A stretch of 64,000 nt of DNA, taken from NCBI GenBank assembly GCA_020846935.1, contig JADLCY010000014.1:124001-188000 (forward strand), written 5' to 3'. Of this stretch, positions 48,456 to 57,953 are shown one piece after another. The translations under genes were made by a program, and so were the position numbers. Within the stretch, counting starts at the first letter, position 1; each line of letters starts with the position of its first letter. The notes beneath the pieces were generated by a model that did no database searches, was not told the origin of the DNA, and worked only from the letters and a program-made list of their open reading frames with translations. The DNA is from Gemmatimonadaceae bacterium (lineage in GTDB: Bacteria; Gemmatimonadota; Gemmatimonadetes; Gemmatimonadales; Gemmatimonadaceae).

Positions 48456-49297
48456 CGAGGCGCCGGCGCACCGAGGATCGCGCCGCCAGCGGCACCCGTG
48501 GGCCGTCCACCGCGCGTGCGCGCGCCGGCGGCGCGCCCCGGGACGCTTCGGAGTGGTGGACGACGTATTTCTCCGAGGACTATCTCCTCGAGTTCGAGCC
48601 GATCTTCGATCCGGTCGAGGACCGGAGGCAGGTCGCCCGCTTGCTCGACCTGCTCGGGCTCCCGGCCGGTACGCGTATCCTCGATTGTCCCTGTGGCCAG
48701 GGACGTCATGCGCACCTGCTTGCGGAGGCCGGTTTCGTGGTGGACGGCCTCGACTTCTCGCCGGCATTGCTGGCGCGCGCCCGTGAGCGTGGCACCGACC
48801 CGGCGCGTCTTCGCTACACGCAGGGAGACATGCGCCGGCTCCCTCGGCGATGGACCGGCAAGTTCGACGCGGTGGTCAACCTGTTCACTTCGTTCGGCTT
48901 CTTCGTGTCCCCGGGCGACGATGCCCGGGTGATCGCCGAGTTCGCTCGCGTGCTGCGGCCCGGCGGCACGCTCGTCTGGCACGGAGGGAGCCGCGACGGC
49001 GTGATGTCGAGGTTCCTGGCCAAGGATTGGTGGCCGACGTCACGCGGGACGATGGTCGGGCAGGAGCGACGTTTCGATCCGCTCTCGGGCATCCTGACCA
49101 TCTCGTCGACGTTCATCGGAGGGCCGCGCGCCCTTCCGGCGCGCGAGCACCGCATCCGCCTGTACACGGCGACGCGACTCGCTGAGCTGATGCGCGATGC
49201 CGGGCTCCTGGTGGAAGCTGCGTACGACGCGTGGACGGATCGGCCGCTGCGGCGGACTTCATCGGAGATGCTGCTGGTGGCCCGCAAGGTCGACTGA
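48452..49297 (+). CDS. Class I SAM-dependent methyltransferase with apparent CTG start
   Basis: A 281-residue protein. After a basic, disordered lead (about 1-40) comes SEWWTTYFSEDYLLEFEPIF, then motif I ILDCPCGQGRHAHLLAEAGF, DGLDFSPALLARAR and FDAVVNLFTSFGFF, typical of small-molecule methyltransferases. No ATG, GTG or TTG lies in frame between the mutase gene and the conserved region; CTG at 48452 forms a CTGA overlap with the mutase stop, just like the ATGA/GTGA junctions elsewhere. Substrate unknown. It separates the two mutase subunit genes. Confidence 0.8.
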
Positions 49298-49460
49298 CGC
49301 GGCGCGGCCCGGACGATCTCCATCGCACCACCATCGGGCGGGGCATGCCTCGGACGGCGGCGAGGTCCAGACGGAGTCTCCGCGCACGTTGGCTTCTCGT
49401 CCTTGTGTACCGCACTAGTTTTCACCGTCCGCGCTGCGCGGCGTTCACCCCTGCGGAGAC

Positions 49461-49874
49461 ATGACCAGACCGATTCGCGTACTCGTAGCCAAACCAGGCC
49501 TCGACGGGCACGACCGCGGAGCCAAGGTGGTGGCCGCGGCGCTGCGTGATGCCGGGATGGAGGTGATCTACACCGGGTTGCATCAGACGCCGGAGATGAT
49601 CGCGACCGCCGCGGTCCAGGAAGACGTCGACGTCGTAGGCCTGTCGATCCTGAGCGGCGCGCACATGACGCTATTTCCCCGGGTGCGCCAGCTGCTCGTG
49701 GACGCCGGCCGCGAGGACATCCTCGTCACCGGGGGCGGCATCATTCCGCGTGAAGACATGGAGGCCCTCGCCGCGCAGGGCGTGGGGCAGCTGTTCGGGC
49801 CCGGGACGCGCACATCAGACCTCGTGGAATACATCCGCCACTGGTTCGAGGCCAAGCAGCACCAGGCGACGTGA
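49461..49874 (+). CDS. icmB: Acyl-CoA mutase small subunit, cobalamin-binding
   Basis: A 137-residue B12-binding domain. DxHxxG-S-GG motif: [12 protein letters not shown] gives the cobalt-ligating His, followed by [11 protein letters not shown] and [12 protein letters not shown]. Length matches the free-standing IcmB subunit (about 136 residues). Partner is the large subunit at 46773. GGAG lies ahead of the ATG; a TAGTTT (49416-49421) upstream could be a -10 of an internal promoter, but without a good -35. Downstream overlap (GTGA) with the carboxyltransferase. Confidence 0.9.
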   Translation: MTRPIRVLVAKPGLDGHDRGAKVVAAALRDAGMEVIYTGLHQTPEMIATAAVQEDVDVVGLSILSGAHMTLFPRVRQLLVDAGREDILVTGGGIIPREDMEALAAQGVGQLFGPGTRTSDLVEYIRHWFEAKQHQAT

Positions 49875-51541
49875 CCTCACGACTGCGGGAACGAAGCGCC
49901 GAAGTGCGGTCCCTCGAGGCGACCCTTCGGCAAGGTGGTGGCGCAGAGAAGGTGGCACGCCAGCACGCCCAGGGAAAACTCACCGCGCGCGAACGCATCG
50001 CAGCGTTGTGCGATCCGGGAGCGCGCTTTCTCGAGATCGGACTGCTGGTCGCGCATGACCAGTACGACGGTCAGGCGCCTGGGGTCGGCGTCGTGACGGG
50101 TATCGGGATGGTCGAGGGGCGACAGGTGGTCGTCGTCGCGAATGACGCCACGGTGAAGGCCGGGTCGTGGTGGCCGGAGACCATCAAGAAGATGCTCCGC
50201 GCCCAGGAGATCGCGATGCGGTGTCGCATTCCGATCCTCTATCTCGTGGACTCGGCGGGCGTGAACCTGCCCTATCAGGGTGGTGTCTTCCCTGGCCAGT
50301 ACGGCGCGGCGCGCCTGTTCTACTACAACTCCATCATGCGGCGCTACCTGCGCGTGCCGCAGTTGGCCGCGGTGATGGGACCGTGTATCGCCGGCGGGGC
50401 GTATCTCCCGGCGCTTTCGGACGTGATCCTGATGGTGAAGGGGACGTCGTTCATGGGCCTGGGTGGACCGAACCTGGTCAAGGGTGCGACCGGCCAAACG
50501 ATCGACGGCGAGACGTTGGGCGGCGCCGTGACGCACACGGAAGTGAGTGGTGTGGCGCACTACGCCGTGGACGACGATGCGGCGTGTCTGGCGAAGTTGC
50601 GGGAACTGGTCGGCCGGCTGCCGCGTGGGTCGGTCCGCTTCGGGTCGTGGGGGGCCCCCCCCGAAAACGACGATACCACGCCCCCGCGTGAAACGCGCAA
50701 CCATCCGGTCCCCGCTTCAGCCAAGAAACCGCCGGACCTCTACGATCTCCTGCCCGCCGACCACCGCATGTCCTACGACATGCACGACGTCCTTCGCGCC
50801 ATCGCCGACGACGGCGTCCTCGATGAGTTCCAGGGCAGCCTTGCGCGCGAAGTCATCTGCGCCGATGCCCGCATCCACGGGATCCCCGTCGGCGTGATCG
50901 CCAACCAGCGTGGCCTCATCAAGGGACGCGCCGGAGAGAAACCGCGCTTCGGCGGCATCATCTACGCCGAGAGCGCGGAGAAGGTCGCGTACTACATCGA
51001 CCGTTGCGACCGCCAGGGCATCCCGCTGCTCTTCGTCCAGGACGTCTCCGGCTTCATGGTCGGCGGCGAAGCCGAGCACGAGGGCATCATTCGCGCGGGC
51101 GCGCGCTGGGTCGAGGCCATGGCGTGCGCCCGGGTTCCCAAGCTGGTGCTCACCGTAAACCACGCCTCGGGGGCCGGCTACTACGCAATGGCCGGGCAGG
51201 GCTTCGATCCCGACTTCATCTTCTCGTGGCCGACCGGACGCATGGGCGTCATGGAGGGCGAGAGCGCCATCCAGGCGGTGCATGGTCCAGCCCTCGCCGA
51301 GGCAAAGAAGGCCGGGCGCGAAGCTCCGCGCGAGGTCCTCGCGGCGATCGAGGAGATGCGCGCCGACTACGAACACCAGCTCGACGCCACGTTCGCCGCC
51401 GCGCGCGGGTACGTCGACGCCATCATCTTCCCCGACGAGACGCGCGACGTGCTCGCCATGGCACTCCAGGCCACGCTGCATAACGAGGGCCCGCACATCG
51501 GCGCCTTCGTGCTCCCGCCGCAACCAGAGACCGTTCGATGA
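49871..51541 (+). CDS. Acyl-CoA carboxylase carboxyltransferase subunit
   Basis: A 556-residue biotin-dependent carboxyltransferase (beta) of the propionyl/methylcrotonyl/geranyl-CoA carboxylase group. N-terminal half: [60 protein letters not shown]-terminal half: [51 protein letters not shown]. The long N-terminal AGSWWPET and C-terminal features are closest to methylcrotonyl/geranyl-CoA-type subunits; the AtuA neighbour points the same way. No biotin carboxylase or biotin carrier subunit is in the window. Confidence 0.9.
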   Translation: MTSRLRERSAEVRSLEATLRQGGGAEKVARQHAQGKLTARERIAALCDPGARFLEIGLLVAHDQYDGQAPGVGVVTGIGMVEGRQVVVVANDATVKAGSWWPETIKKMLRAQEIAMRCRIPILYLVDSAGVNLPYQGGVFPGQYGAARLFYYNSIMRRYLRVPQLAAVMGPCIAGGAYLPALSDVILMVKGTSFMGLGGPNLVKGATGQTIDGETLGGAVTHTEVSGVAHYAVDDDAACLAKLRELVGRLPRGSVRFGSWGAPPENDDTTPPRETRNHPVPASAKKPPDLYDLLPADHRMSYDMHDVLRAIADDGVLDEFQGSLAREVICADARIHGIPVGVIANQRGLIKGRAGEKPRFGGIIYAESAEKVAYYIDRCDRQGIPLLFVQDVSGFMVGGEAEHEGIIRAGARWVEAMACARVPKLVLTVNHASGAGYYAMAGQGFDPDFIFSWPTGRMGVMEGESAIQAVHGPALAEAKKAGREAPREVLAAIEEMRADYEHQLDATFAAARGYVDAIIFPDETRDVLAMALQATLHNEGPHIGAFVLPPQPETVR

Positions 51542-52899
51542 AATCCGTGGTACGCATTGCCTCCGGACAGGGGTTCTGGGGAGACTGGCTCGCTGCGCCC
51601 CGCCGTCAGGTGGAGGGCGGGCCCGTGGACTACCTGATGCTCGACTACCTGGCCGAGGTCACGATGTCCATTCTGCAGAAGCAGAAGGAGCGCGATCCCG
51701 CGATGGGATACGCGCGGGACTTCGTGGGCGCCATCGATTCCGTGCTGGAGGCGATCGTCGAGCGGGGCGTGCGCGTCATTGCCAACGCCGGCGGCGTGAA
51801 CCCGAGGGCGTGTGGCGACGCGATCCTCGCGCTCGCTGACAAGCGCGGTGCGCGCGGCAAACTCAAGCTCGGTGTCGTCACGGGTGATGACCTGCTGCCG
51901 CGCCTCGATCAGCTCATCGCCGAAGGACATGCCCTCGCCAACATGGAGACGGGCGAACCGCTGGCGGCGATCCGTGACCGGGTGCTATCGGCCAACGCGT
52001 ATATCGGTTCCGTGCCGATCGTCGATGCGCTCGCGTTCGGCGCCAACGTGGTGATCACCGGGCGGTCGACCGACACGGCGCTCACCATGGCGCCCTTGCG
52101 GCACGAGTTCGGGTGGAAGGCCGACGACTGGGACCGCCTCGCCGCGGGCATCATCGCCGGGCACATCATCGAGTGCGGGGCCCAGTGCTCGGGAGGGAAC
52201 TGCCTCCACGAATGGCAGTCGATTCCCGACCTCGCCAACGTCGGGTACCCGATCGTCGAAGCTCGGCGCGACGGGACGTTCGAGATCATCAAGCACCCGG
52301 GCACGGGCGGGCGGATTTCCGTTCCCTCGGTCACCGAACAGCTGGTCTACGAAATGGGCGACCCGCACGCGTACATCACACCGGACGTCGTCGCCGACTT
52401 CACGTCGATCCGGCTCGAGGCCACCGGCCAGGACCGGGTGCGGGTCTTCGGCATTCGCGGCGCGCCGGCCACGGACAAGCTCAAGGTGTCGATCGCCTAT
52501 CGTGCCGGCTTCAAGGCGGTCGGGACGCTGGTGTACTCGTGGCCCGACGCCATGGCCAAGGCCACACTCGCCGACCGCGTGCTGCGCGAGCGCTTCACCA
52601 TGCTCGGGCTCTCGTTCGATGCCATCCTCACCGAGTTCGTCGGCGTCAACAGCACCCACGGTCCACTGGCCGGTGACGGGCACGCCAACGACGAAGTGCA
52701 GCTCCGCATCGGCGTGCGCTCGTCCGATCGCACGATGGTCGAGCGCTTCACCCGCGAACTCGCACCCCTCGTACTCAATGGCCCACCGAGTGTGACCGGC
52801 TTCGCCGGTGGCCGGCCAAAGGTGGAGGAGATCGTCGCGTACTGGCCGGCGCTCGTCGACAAGACCGTCGTCATGCCGCAAGTGGAGATCGTCGAATGA
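51538..52899 (+). CDS. AtuA family protein (acyclic terpene utilisation, DUF1446)
   Basis: A 453-residue protein with the AtuA core: [76 protein letters not shown] and [14 protein letters not shown]. AtuA is needed for citronellol/geraniol catabolism in Pseudomonas, but its reaction is not established; homologues accompany acyl-CoA carboxylases in many bacteria. Here it lies between the carboxyltransferase and a separate gene for the C-terminal AtuA-like domain, with ATGA overlaps on both sides. Confidence 0.88.
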   Translation: MKSVVRIASGQGFWGDWLAAPRRQVEGGPVDYLMLDYLAEVTMSILQKQKERDPAMGYARDFVGAIDSVLEAIVERGVRVIANAGGVNPRACGDAILALADKRGARGKLKLGVVTGDDLLPRLDQLIAEGHALANMETGEPLAAIRDRVLSANAYIGSVPIVDALAFGANVVITGRSTDTALTMAPLRHEFGWKADDWDRLAAGIIAGHIIECGAQCSGGNCLHEWQSIPDLANVGYPIVEARRDGTFEIIKHPGTGGRISVPSVTEQLVYEMGDPHAYITPDVVADFTSIRLEATGQDRVRVFGIRGAPATDKLKVSIAYRAGFKAVGTLVYSWPDAMAKATLADRVLRERFTMLGLSFDAILTEFVGVNSTHGPLAGDGHANDEVQLRIGVRSSDRTMVERFTRELAPLVLNGPPSVTGFAGGRPKVEEIVAYWPALVDKTVVMPQVEIVE

Positions 52900-53252
52900 A
52901 GGTCCGACTGGCCGACATCGCGCATGCCCGATCGGGCGACAAGGGTGATACCGCCAACGTCGGCGTCATTGCGCTGCGCCCCGAGTGGTATGCGCTGATG
53001 GTGCGCGAACTGAGCGAGGCGCGGGTGGCCGCGCACTTTCACGGCATGATCACCGGTGGCGTGCAGCGCTACGAGCTGCCCAATCTCCATGCGCTCAACT
53101 TCCTGCTGCATGGCGCGCTGGACGGCGGCGGGACGCTCTCCCTCAAGACCGACGCCCAGGGCAAGGTCTTCAGCACGGCGATGCTGCGGCTGATCCTCGA
53201 GGTGCCCGATGCAGAGGGGGCCACGCTGGGACTGCCCGACGCCAAGGGGTAG
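52896..53252 (+). CDS. AtuA-like C-terminal (ferredoxin-fold) domain protein
   Basis: A 118-residue protein. [40 protein letters not shown] and [20 protein letters not shown] are the pattern that in some proteins forms the C-terminal domain of AtuA. Here it is an independent gene overlapping atuA by 4 bases, so the two products probably associate. Function unknown; the Gly/Asp-rich SGDKGDTAN segment may bind a nucleotide or substrate. Confidence 0.82.
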   Translation: MKVRLADIAHARSGDKGDTANVGVIALRPEWYALMVRELSEARVAAHFHGMITGGVQRYELPNLHALNFLLHGALDGGGTLSLKTDAQGKVFSTAMLRLILEVPDAEGATLGLPDAKG

Positions 53253-53254
53253 GC

Positions 53255-53434
53255 ATGACGACCGTCACGAAGGTCAAGCTGGTCCTCGCCATTGTCGGAC
53301 TCCTGCTGTTCGCCGCCGGCGCCCGCTTCGAGGTCGAAGCCCTGCGCTGGGTCGCGATCGCGATGATGGCTGGCGCGTTCCTCCTGCGCTTCGTGAAGGG
53401 GAACGACGGTCCTGAGGCGCCTCCGGAAGGCTGA
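53255..53434 (+). CDS. Small two-helix membrane protein, unknown
   Basis: 59 residues: MTTVTKVKLVLAIVGLLLFA begins helix 1, a short loop (GARFEVEALR) and helix 2 (WVAIAMMAGAFLLRFV), then a short polar tail. ATG 53255 is preceded by AAGGGG. It starts two bases after the AtuA-like gene and ends five bases before the convergent hypB stop. No known family recognised. Confidence 0.65.
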   Translation: MTTVTKVKLVLAIVGLLLFAAGARFEVEALRWVAIAMMAGAFLLRFVKGNDGPEAPPEG

Positions 53435-53438
53435 CGAC

Positions 53439-54134
53439 TCAGGTCCCCGGTGCGGCCGGCCCGAGACGGTCGAGCCAGGCCTCGCGGCGCTCGGCAAGGC
53501 TGGCCAGCCACGGATCGATGCCAATCCCTCGCCGGGCCGACACCTCGAGAATGGGCATCGCCGGCCGCACGTCATGGATCGCGGCATGTGCCGCCGCCCG
53601 ATCGAACTCGCAGACCGCAGCCAGATCGATCTTGGTGATCACCGCCAGGTCGGACGAGTTGACCATCGTCGGGTACTTGAGCGGTTTGTCTTCGCCCTCA
53701 GTGACCGACAGCAACACGACGCGCAGGGCTTCACCGAGGTCGTAGCTCGCCGGGCAGACGAGATTGCCCACGTTCTCGATGAACAGGTAATCGAGTGCCG
53801 CGACGTCGAAGCTGGCCAGGTGCGTGCCGATCATGTCGGCCTCCAGATGGCAGCGCCCGTGCGTATTGATCTGTTTCACGGGCACCCCGCTCTCCGCCAG
53901 CCGCCGCGCGTCATTGTCCGTCTCGAGGTCGCCCACCAGGGCCGCGGTGCGGATGCCAGACTCGCGGAGTCGCGAGAGCGTGAGCTGCAGGAGCGACGTC
54001 TTTCCGGTCCCTGGGCTGGAGACCAGGTTGACCACGAATACACCCGCGGCCTCGAACTCGCGGCGCAACGCGCGTGCGACTTCGTCATTCCGCCGGAGCA
54101 CGCCGGCTCGCACCTCCACGATCCGGGTCGTCAC
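53439..54134 (-). CDS. hypB: Hydrogenase/urease-type nickel incorporation GTPase HypB
   Basis: A 231-residue SIMIBI GTPase delivering Ni2+ to nickel enzymes. P-loop NLVSSPGTGKTSLLQLTL, GDLETDNDARRL, metal site INTHGRCHLEADM (Cys and His conserved), ENVGNLVCPA and TKIDLAAV. The His-rich and CXXCGC N-terminal nickel sites of some HypB proteins are absent, so it has only the G-domain metal site. It overlaps hypA by ATGA. Confidence 0.93.
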   Translation of the reverse strand: MTTRIVEVRAGVLRRNDEVARALRREFEAAGVFVVNLVSSPGTGKTSLLQLTLSRLRESGIRTAALVGDLETDNDARRLAESGVPVKQINTHGRCHLEADMIGTHLASFDVAALDYLFIENVGNLVCPASYDLGEALRVVLLSVTEGEDKPLKYPTMVNSSDLAVITKIDLAAVCEFDRAAAHAAIHDVRPAMPILEVSARRGIGIDPWLASLAERREAWLDRLGPAAPGT

Positions 54135-54478
54135 GCGTCGACCTCCAGCGCTGCGATCTCCAACTCGCGACCCCGCCTGATCTCACCCGCCGCCGTGTCG
54201 CACCGCGGGCACCGCAGGCGATTGATCCGTACGGGCGTCACCTCGGCGAGGCACACCGCGCACCAGACGACCAGGGGCACGTCGATGATGGCGAGGCGCG
54301 ATCCGGCAAGCACCGTGCGCGCCGAGGCCTCGCGGTACGCGGCGTGCAGTGCGCCCGCTTCCACGCCCGCCAACTGGCCGACCCGGAGGTTGACGGCGAG
54401 CACGCGCGTGGCCCGCAGTCGGCTGGCCTGTTCGAGGGCCAGGTTCACGATGTCTTGAGCAAGGTCGATCTCGTGCAT
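54131..54478 (-). CDS. hypA: Nickel metallochaperone HypA
   Basis: A 115-residue HypA. It begins MHEIDLAQDIVNLALEQA, with His2 the nickel ligand, followed by VNLRVGQLAGVEAGALHAAY and a zinc site of two CXXC pairs (WCAVCL and LRCPRCD). HypA and HypB hand nickel to [NiFe]-hydrogenase or, in some bacteria, to urease. No hydrogenase, urease or other hyp genes (hypCDEF) are in the window. First gene of a two-gene unit divergent from a nickel permease. Confidence 0.92.
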   Translation of the reverse strand: MHEIDLAQDIVNLALEQASRLRATRVLAVNLRVGQLAGVEAGALHAAYREASARTVLAGSRLAIIDVPLVVWCAVCLAEVTPVRINRLRCPRCDTAAGEIRRGRELEIAALEVDA

Positions 54479-54527
54479 GAGCGGGGACGTGTGTGCGCCG
54501 CGAGCGCACCGTGCATCAAAGCGCGGG

Positions 54528-54557
54528 CTGCACGCTGGCGCAACCCGAGGGTAGCGT
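54528..54557 (+). promoter_or_regulatory. Candidate promoter of the nickel permease gene
   Basis: CTGCAC (54528-54533), 18-base spacer, TAGCGT (54552-54557). The -10 is identical to that of aroF. The leader before the ATG at 54613 would be about 50 bases. No NikR-like palindrome was recognised. Confidence 0.35.
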
Positions 54558-54612
54558 CGTGCGCACCATTTGCCGACCTTCCAGTGGTCCTCGCGACGCC
54601 AGCACCCCTCCC

Positions 54613-55284
54613 ATGTCCTTCGCGCTGCTCTCCGTTGTCGGCGTCGGCTTCCTGGTCGGCTTCCGTCACGCCTTCGAGCCCGACCATCTCGCCGCGGTGA
54701 CCACGCTCGCCACGCGTGGGGGCGGGCTGCGCCAGGCGGCGCGGCTCGGCGTCGCGTGGGGCATGGGCCACACGCTCAGCGTGGGCGTCGTCGCGGCCAT
54801 CCTCGTCGGGCTCGGGGTGCGTGTGCCCGAGCGGTTCCACGCGGTCGCCGAGCTTGCGGTCGCCCTGCTGCTCAGCCTGCTGGGCGTCAGCTCCCTGTGG
54901 CGTGAGGCGGCGCGCCATCGCGAGTCGTTAGGCTCTGCGCACGCCACCGCGCACCGGGCGCGGGATCCGCACGTTCACCCGGCGCACGTCCGATCGGCGA
55001 GCCGCGCCCTGGCGTTCGGGATCGCACACGGACTGGCGGGGAGTGGTGCGGTGATCGTGCTCCTGGTGGCCGCGGCGACCACGGTTGAGACACAGCTCAC
55101 CTACCTCGCCGCTTTTGGCCTTGGCACCATCGCCGGCATGACCGGCGTCTCGCTGCTCACCGGGGTGGTCACCGGCGCGGTCGCGCGTTCGCACCGCGGC
55201 GCTGCTGTGTCCCTCCGCGTCGGGGCCGCCCTCGCCAGCACGATGGCGGGCGCGTGGCTCGGTTGGAGCACCCTGTCCGGATAG
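54613..55284 (+). CDS. Nickel/cobalt permease-like membrane protein (UreH/NiCoT superfamily)
   Basis: A 223-residue membrane protein with six predicted helices. Helix 1-2 carries GFRHAFEPDHLAAVTTLATR, matching the RHA-x-[DE]-[AP]-DH nickel signature, and helix 3 has AWGMGHTLSVGV. A His-rich cytoplasmic loop (RHRESLGSAHATAHRARDPH, then VHPAHV; about 101-127) may bind metal. Adjacent hypA/hypB support nickel. ATG 54613 is chosen because the preceding 40 residues of the longer reading are not membrane-like. Contains octamer 54926-54933. Confidence 0.85.
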   Translation: MSFALLSVVGVGFLVGFRHAFEPDHLAAVTTLATRGGGLRQAARLGVAWGMGHTLSVGVVAAILVGLGVRVPERFHAVAELAVALLLSLLGVSSLWREAARHRESLGSAHATAHRARDPHVHPAHVRSASRALAFGIAHGLAGSGAVIVLLVAAATTVETQLTYLAAFGLGTIAGMTGVSLLTGVVTGAVARSHRGAAVSLRVGAALASTMAGAWLGWSTLSG

Positions 55285-55307
55285 GCCGAAGCCGCGCGTG
55301 GTGGGGT

Positions 55308-55313
55308 TAACTT
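55308..55313 (+). promoter_or_regulatory. -10 box placing the U32 gene on a leaderless mRNA
   Basis: TAACTT (55308-55313), followed by CCCCCCG and GTG at 55321. The layout mirrors truA (TAACTTTCGCCCC then GTG). The -35 region (55285-55290, GCCGAA) is poor. Confidence 0.4.
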
Positions 55314-55320
55314 CCCCCCG

Positions 55321-57810
55321 GTGACTCACCAGCTCGTTCCCGAACTGCTCGCGCCCGCTGGTTCTCTGGACGCCGTCCGCGCCGCCGTGGCCAACGGTGC
55401 GAACGCCGTCTATCTCGGCGCGCAGCGCTTCAACGCGCGCGACGAAGGAGCGCAGCTCACGCTGGAAGACGTCGGCGTCGCGTGCGCCATCGCGCATGCG
55501 CGCGGGGTGCGCATCTACCTCACGCTCAACATCCTCACCAAGACCCACGAACTGCCGGAGGCACTCGCGCTGCTGGGTGAGGCGATCGATCGTGGTGTCG
55601 ACGCCGCCATCGTCCAGGACGTCGGTCTCATCCGTGCGACTCAGCGCGCCTTTCCCGGCTTCGAGATCCACGGGTCGACGCAGCTGACGGTCCACGACGC
55701 GGACGGGGCGCGCTTCATGCGCGAGCTCGGCATCGACCGCGTCGTCCTGGCTCGCGAGAACACCATCGACGACATCCGGGCCATCCGCGACGCGGTCCCG
55801 GAGCTTGGCCTCGAGGCCTTCGTGCACGGCGCCCTGTGCATCAGCTACTCCGGGCAGTGTCTCATGAGTGGGCTCATCTCCGAGCGGAGCGCCAACCGGG
55901 GATCCTGCGCCCAGGCGTGCCGCAAGGACTATGTGCTGACCGACAGTGCGACGCGGGTCGAACTCGATCGCGGGTTCCTGATCTCGGCACGCGACCTGGC
56001 TGCGCACGATCAGCTGGCCCAACTCGCCGATGCTGGCATCGGCTGCCTCAAGGTCGAAGGGCGAAAGAAGAAGCCCGAGTACGTCGCCACCGTGACCCGC
56101 GCCTATCGCGAGTGGCTCGACCGACTGGCCAACGGCGATCGTGGCACGCCGGCGTTCGAGGAGGTACGCCCGCTCGTACAGATCTACTCGCGCGGATTCA
56201 CGGCCGGGATGCTCGTGGGCCGCGCGGGTCGTGACTACATCACGCGTGCGCAGCCCGACAACCGCGGTCACGAGCTGGGTGTGGTCACCGGCAGCGACGG
56301 TCGGGAACTCTTCATCGACGTGTCGCACCCGATTCTCGAGCGTGATGGCCTGGGCTTCGAGCCACCGGCCGGCGTGCGCGCCGTGTCCACCGGGTTCACC
56401 GCGCAGCGAGTGCGGACCATCAGCGAGCGTGACGGACGCGTGCAGCAGGCGCTCTGGGCACGCGACCGCATCCCGGCTGGATGGCGCGTCGTGCGCAACG
56501 TCGAGTCGGAGCTCCTGCGGCGCGCCAGGGCCTCCTACGAAGCGCTCGACCCTTCCGTCAGGGCGCGCAAGACACCGATCGCGGTTCGGCTGTTCGGTAC
56601 CGCGGGGGCGCCCCTCAAGGCGGTGTGGTCCTGGGAAGATGCGGAGGTCGTGGTACGGTCGGCGATTCCGCTCACGCCCGCCACGCGCCAGCCTCTCGAT
56701 GCGACGCGCCTCCGGGAGCAGCTCGGCCGCCTTGGCGAGACGCCGTTCGTGCTCGCGGGTCTCGATGCGGCGGCCCTTGCCGGCGACCTGTTCCTGCCCG
56801 TGAGCGAACTCAATCGCCTGCGCACGGAGGCCGTGGATGAACTGATGACGCGGCGCGACTGGGCGCTCGCCAGCCGGATGGCGGACCGGGACGCAGCCAT
56901 CGCGCGCGCGGTTGAGGTGTCCGGGCCGCAGGTGCCTCTGGCGGGATCAACGCCGCGACTGACCGCCACGGTCTACACACCCGATGCCGCTCGCGAGGCC
57001 GCGGCTGCCGGCGCGACGGAGGTCGTGTTCGATCCGTTCCTCAGGCATCCGGTTCCGCCCGTCGCCCGCGTGGTCGGACTCGCCGACGAGTTGGCGGGGC
57101 AGGGATGCTCCCTGCGGCTGCGCACGCCGACCATCGTGCGACCCGAGGAGCGACGGTCGCTGGACAAATGGCTCGCCACCGGGCTGCCGCTCCTCAGCGG
57201 TCACGTCGGCCTGGCAACGGCGCTCGCCGCCGAGCCGCGCGATGTGGTGGCCGACTACGCGGTCAACGTCTTCAATCCGCTCACGGCCGATGAACTGTTC
57301 GCACACGGTGTGCGTCGACTCGTGTGTTCGGTGGAACTCACGCTCGCCGAACTGGCGTCGCTGGTGTTGCCATGGCGGGGCGACGGCTTCGACGTCGTCG
57401 TTTACGGACGCCCCGAGGGCATGACGATCGAACACTGTGTGCTGTCGGCGGCCTTTGATCGTGTCGCGACGACCTGTCGTGATCTCTGCGTGAAGTCGCA
57501 CCCCGTCGTCGAGCTGACCGACCCCGCGGGGTACACGTTCCCGGTCGCGACCGACTCCGCGTGCCGCAACCGGCTGCTCCACTCGCGACCCATCGAGGGG
57601 TCCGAGTTCCTCCCGGCGCTCTGGGGCATGGGCGTGCGGGGCTACCACCTGTTGTTCAACGTGCCCGGGGAGCCCGTGGGCGCCGTGGTGGCTGCGTGGT
57701 CGAAGGCGTTAGGCGCCCTGGCTCGCGGGGTGGTGCCTGACGAGACCACCGAGCTCCGATCCCTGGTGGGGCACGCCTTCACCCGGGGCCATTTTCTGCG
57801 GCCGGTGTGA
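55321..57810 (+). CDS. Peptidase U32 family protein with extended C-terminal region (RlhA-like)
   Basis: An 829-residue U32 protein. The N-terminal barrel has ELLAPAGSLDAVRAAVANGA, NGANAVYLGAQRFNARDEGA and FVHGALCISYSGQCLMSG; cysteines 173, 180, 196 and 200 (SCAQAC) are the cluster-type set seen in RlhA/TrhP hydroxylation proteins that modify 23S rRNA C2501 or tRNA. The rest includes a DUF3656-like middle and a C-terminal domain with more cysteines (EHCVLS, TTCRDLC). A protease role is unlikely; RNA hydroxylation is the better guess. GTG start just after a -10 box. Contains octamer 57707-57714. Confidence 0.88.
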   Translation: MTHQLVPELLAPAGSLDAVRAAVANGANAVYLGAQRFNARDEGAQLTLEDVGVACAIAHARGVRIYLTLNILTKTHELPEALALLGEAIDRGVDAAIVQDVGLIRATQRAFPGFEIHGSTQLTVHDADGARFMRELGIDRVVLARENTIDDIRAIRDAVPELGLEAFVHGALCISYSGQCLMSGLISERSANRGSCAQACRKDYVLTDSATRVELDRGFLISARDLAAHDQLAQLADAGIGCLKVEGRKKKPEYVATVTRAYREWLDRLANGDRGTPAFEEVRPLVQIYSRGFTAGMLVGRAGRDYITRAQPDNRGHELGVVTGSDGRELFIDVSHPILERDGLGFEPPAGVRAVSTGFTAQRVRTISERDGRVQQALWARDRIPAGWRVVRNVESELLRRARASYEALDPSVRARKTPIAVRLFGTAGAPLKAVWSWEDAEVVVRSAIPLTPATRQPLDATRLREQLGRLGETPFVLAGLDAAALAGDLFLPVSELNRLRTEAVDELMTRRDWALASRMADRDAAIARAVEVSGPQVPLAGSTPRLTATVYTPDAAREAAAAGATEVVFDPFLRHPVPPVARVVGLADELAGQGCSLRLRTPTIVRPEERRSLDKWLATGLPLLSGHVGLATALAAEPRDVVADYAVNVFNPLTADELFAHGVRRLVCSVELTLAELASLVLPWRGDGFDVVVYGRPEGMTIEHCVLSAAFDRVATTCRDLCVKSHPVVELTDPAGYTFPVATDSACRNRLLHSRPIEGSEFLPALWGMGVRGYHLLFNVPGEPVGAVVAAWSKALGALARGVVPDETTELRSLVGHAFTRGHFLRPV

Positions 57811-57812
57811 CC

Positions 57813-57837
57813 GAATGCCGCGGTCGCCGCGGCATTC
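57813..57837. terminator. Hairpin after the U32 gene
   Basis: GAATGCCGCGG (57813-57823) and CCGCGGCATTC (57827-57837) form a perfect 11-bp stem with a 3-base loop, three bases after the stop codon. No T run follows, so termination may need Rho or be partial. Its right arm overlaps the candidate -35 of the next gene. Confidence 0.65.
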
Positions 57838-57863
57838 GCTCCCGTTGGCGGTCCCGTTACATT
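57835..57863 (+). promoter_or_regulatory. Candidate acyl-CoA dehydrogenase promoter
   Basis: TTCGCT (57835-57840), 17-base spacer, TACATT (57858-57863). Weak -35. Leader of about 85 bases before the ATG at 57954. Confidence 0.3.
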
Positions 57864-57953
57864 CCGCTCCGGCGAGTCCGGGGAGGCCGGTTCGTCCCCG
57901 TCCCGCGTGGGGCGGTGCCTCGCGATCGATGGTCGCGCCCGCTGAACCAGGTC

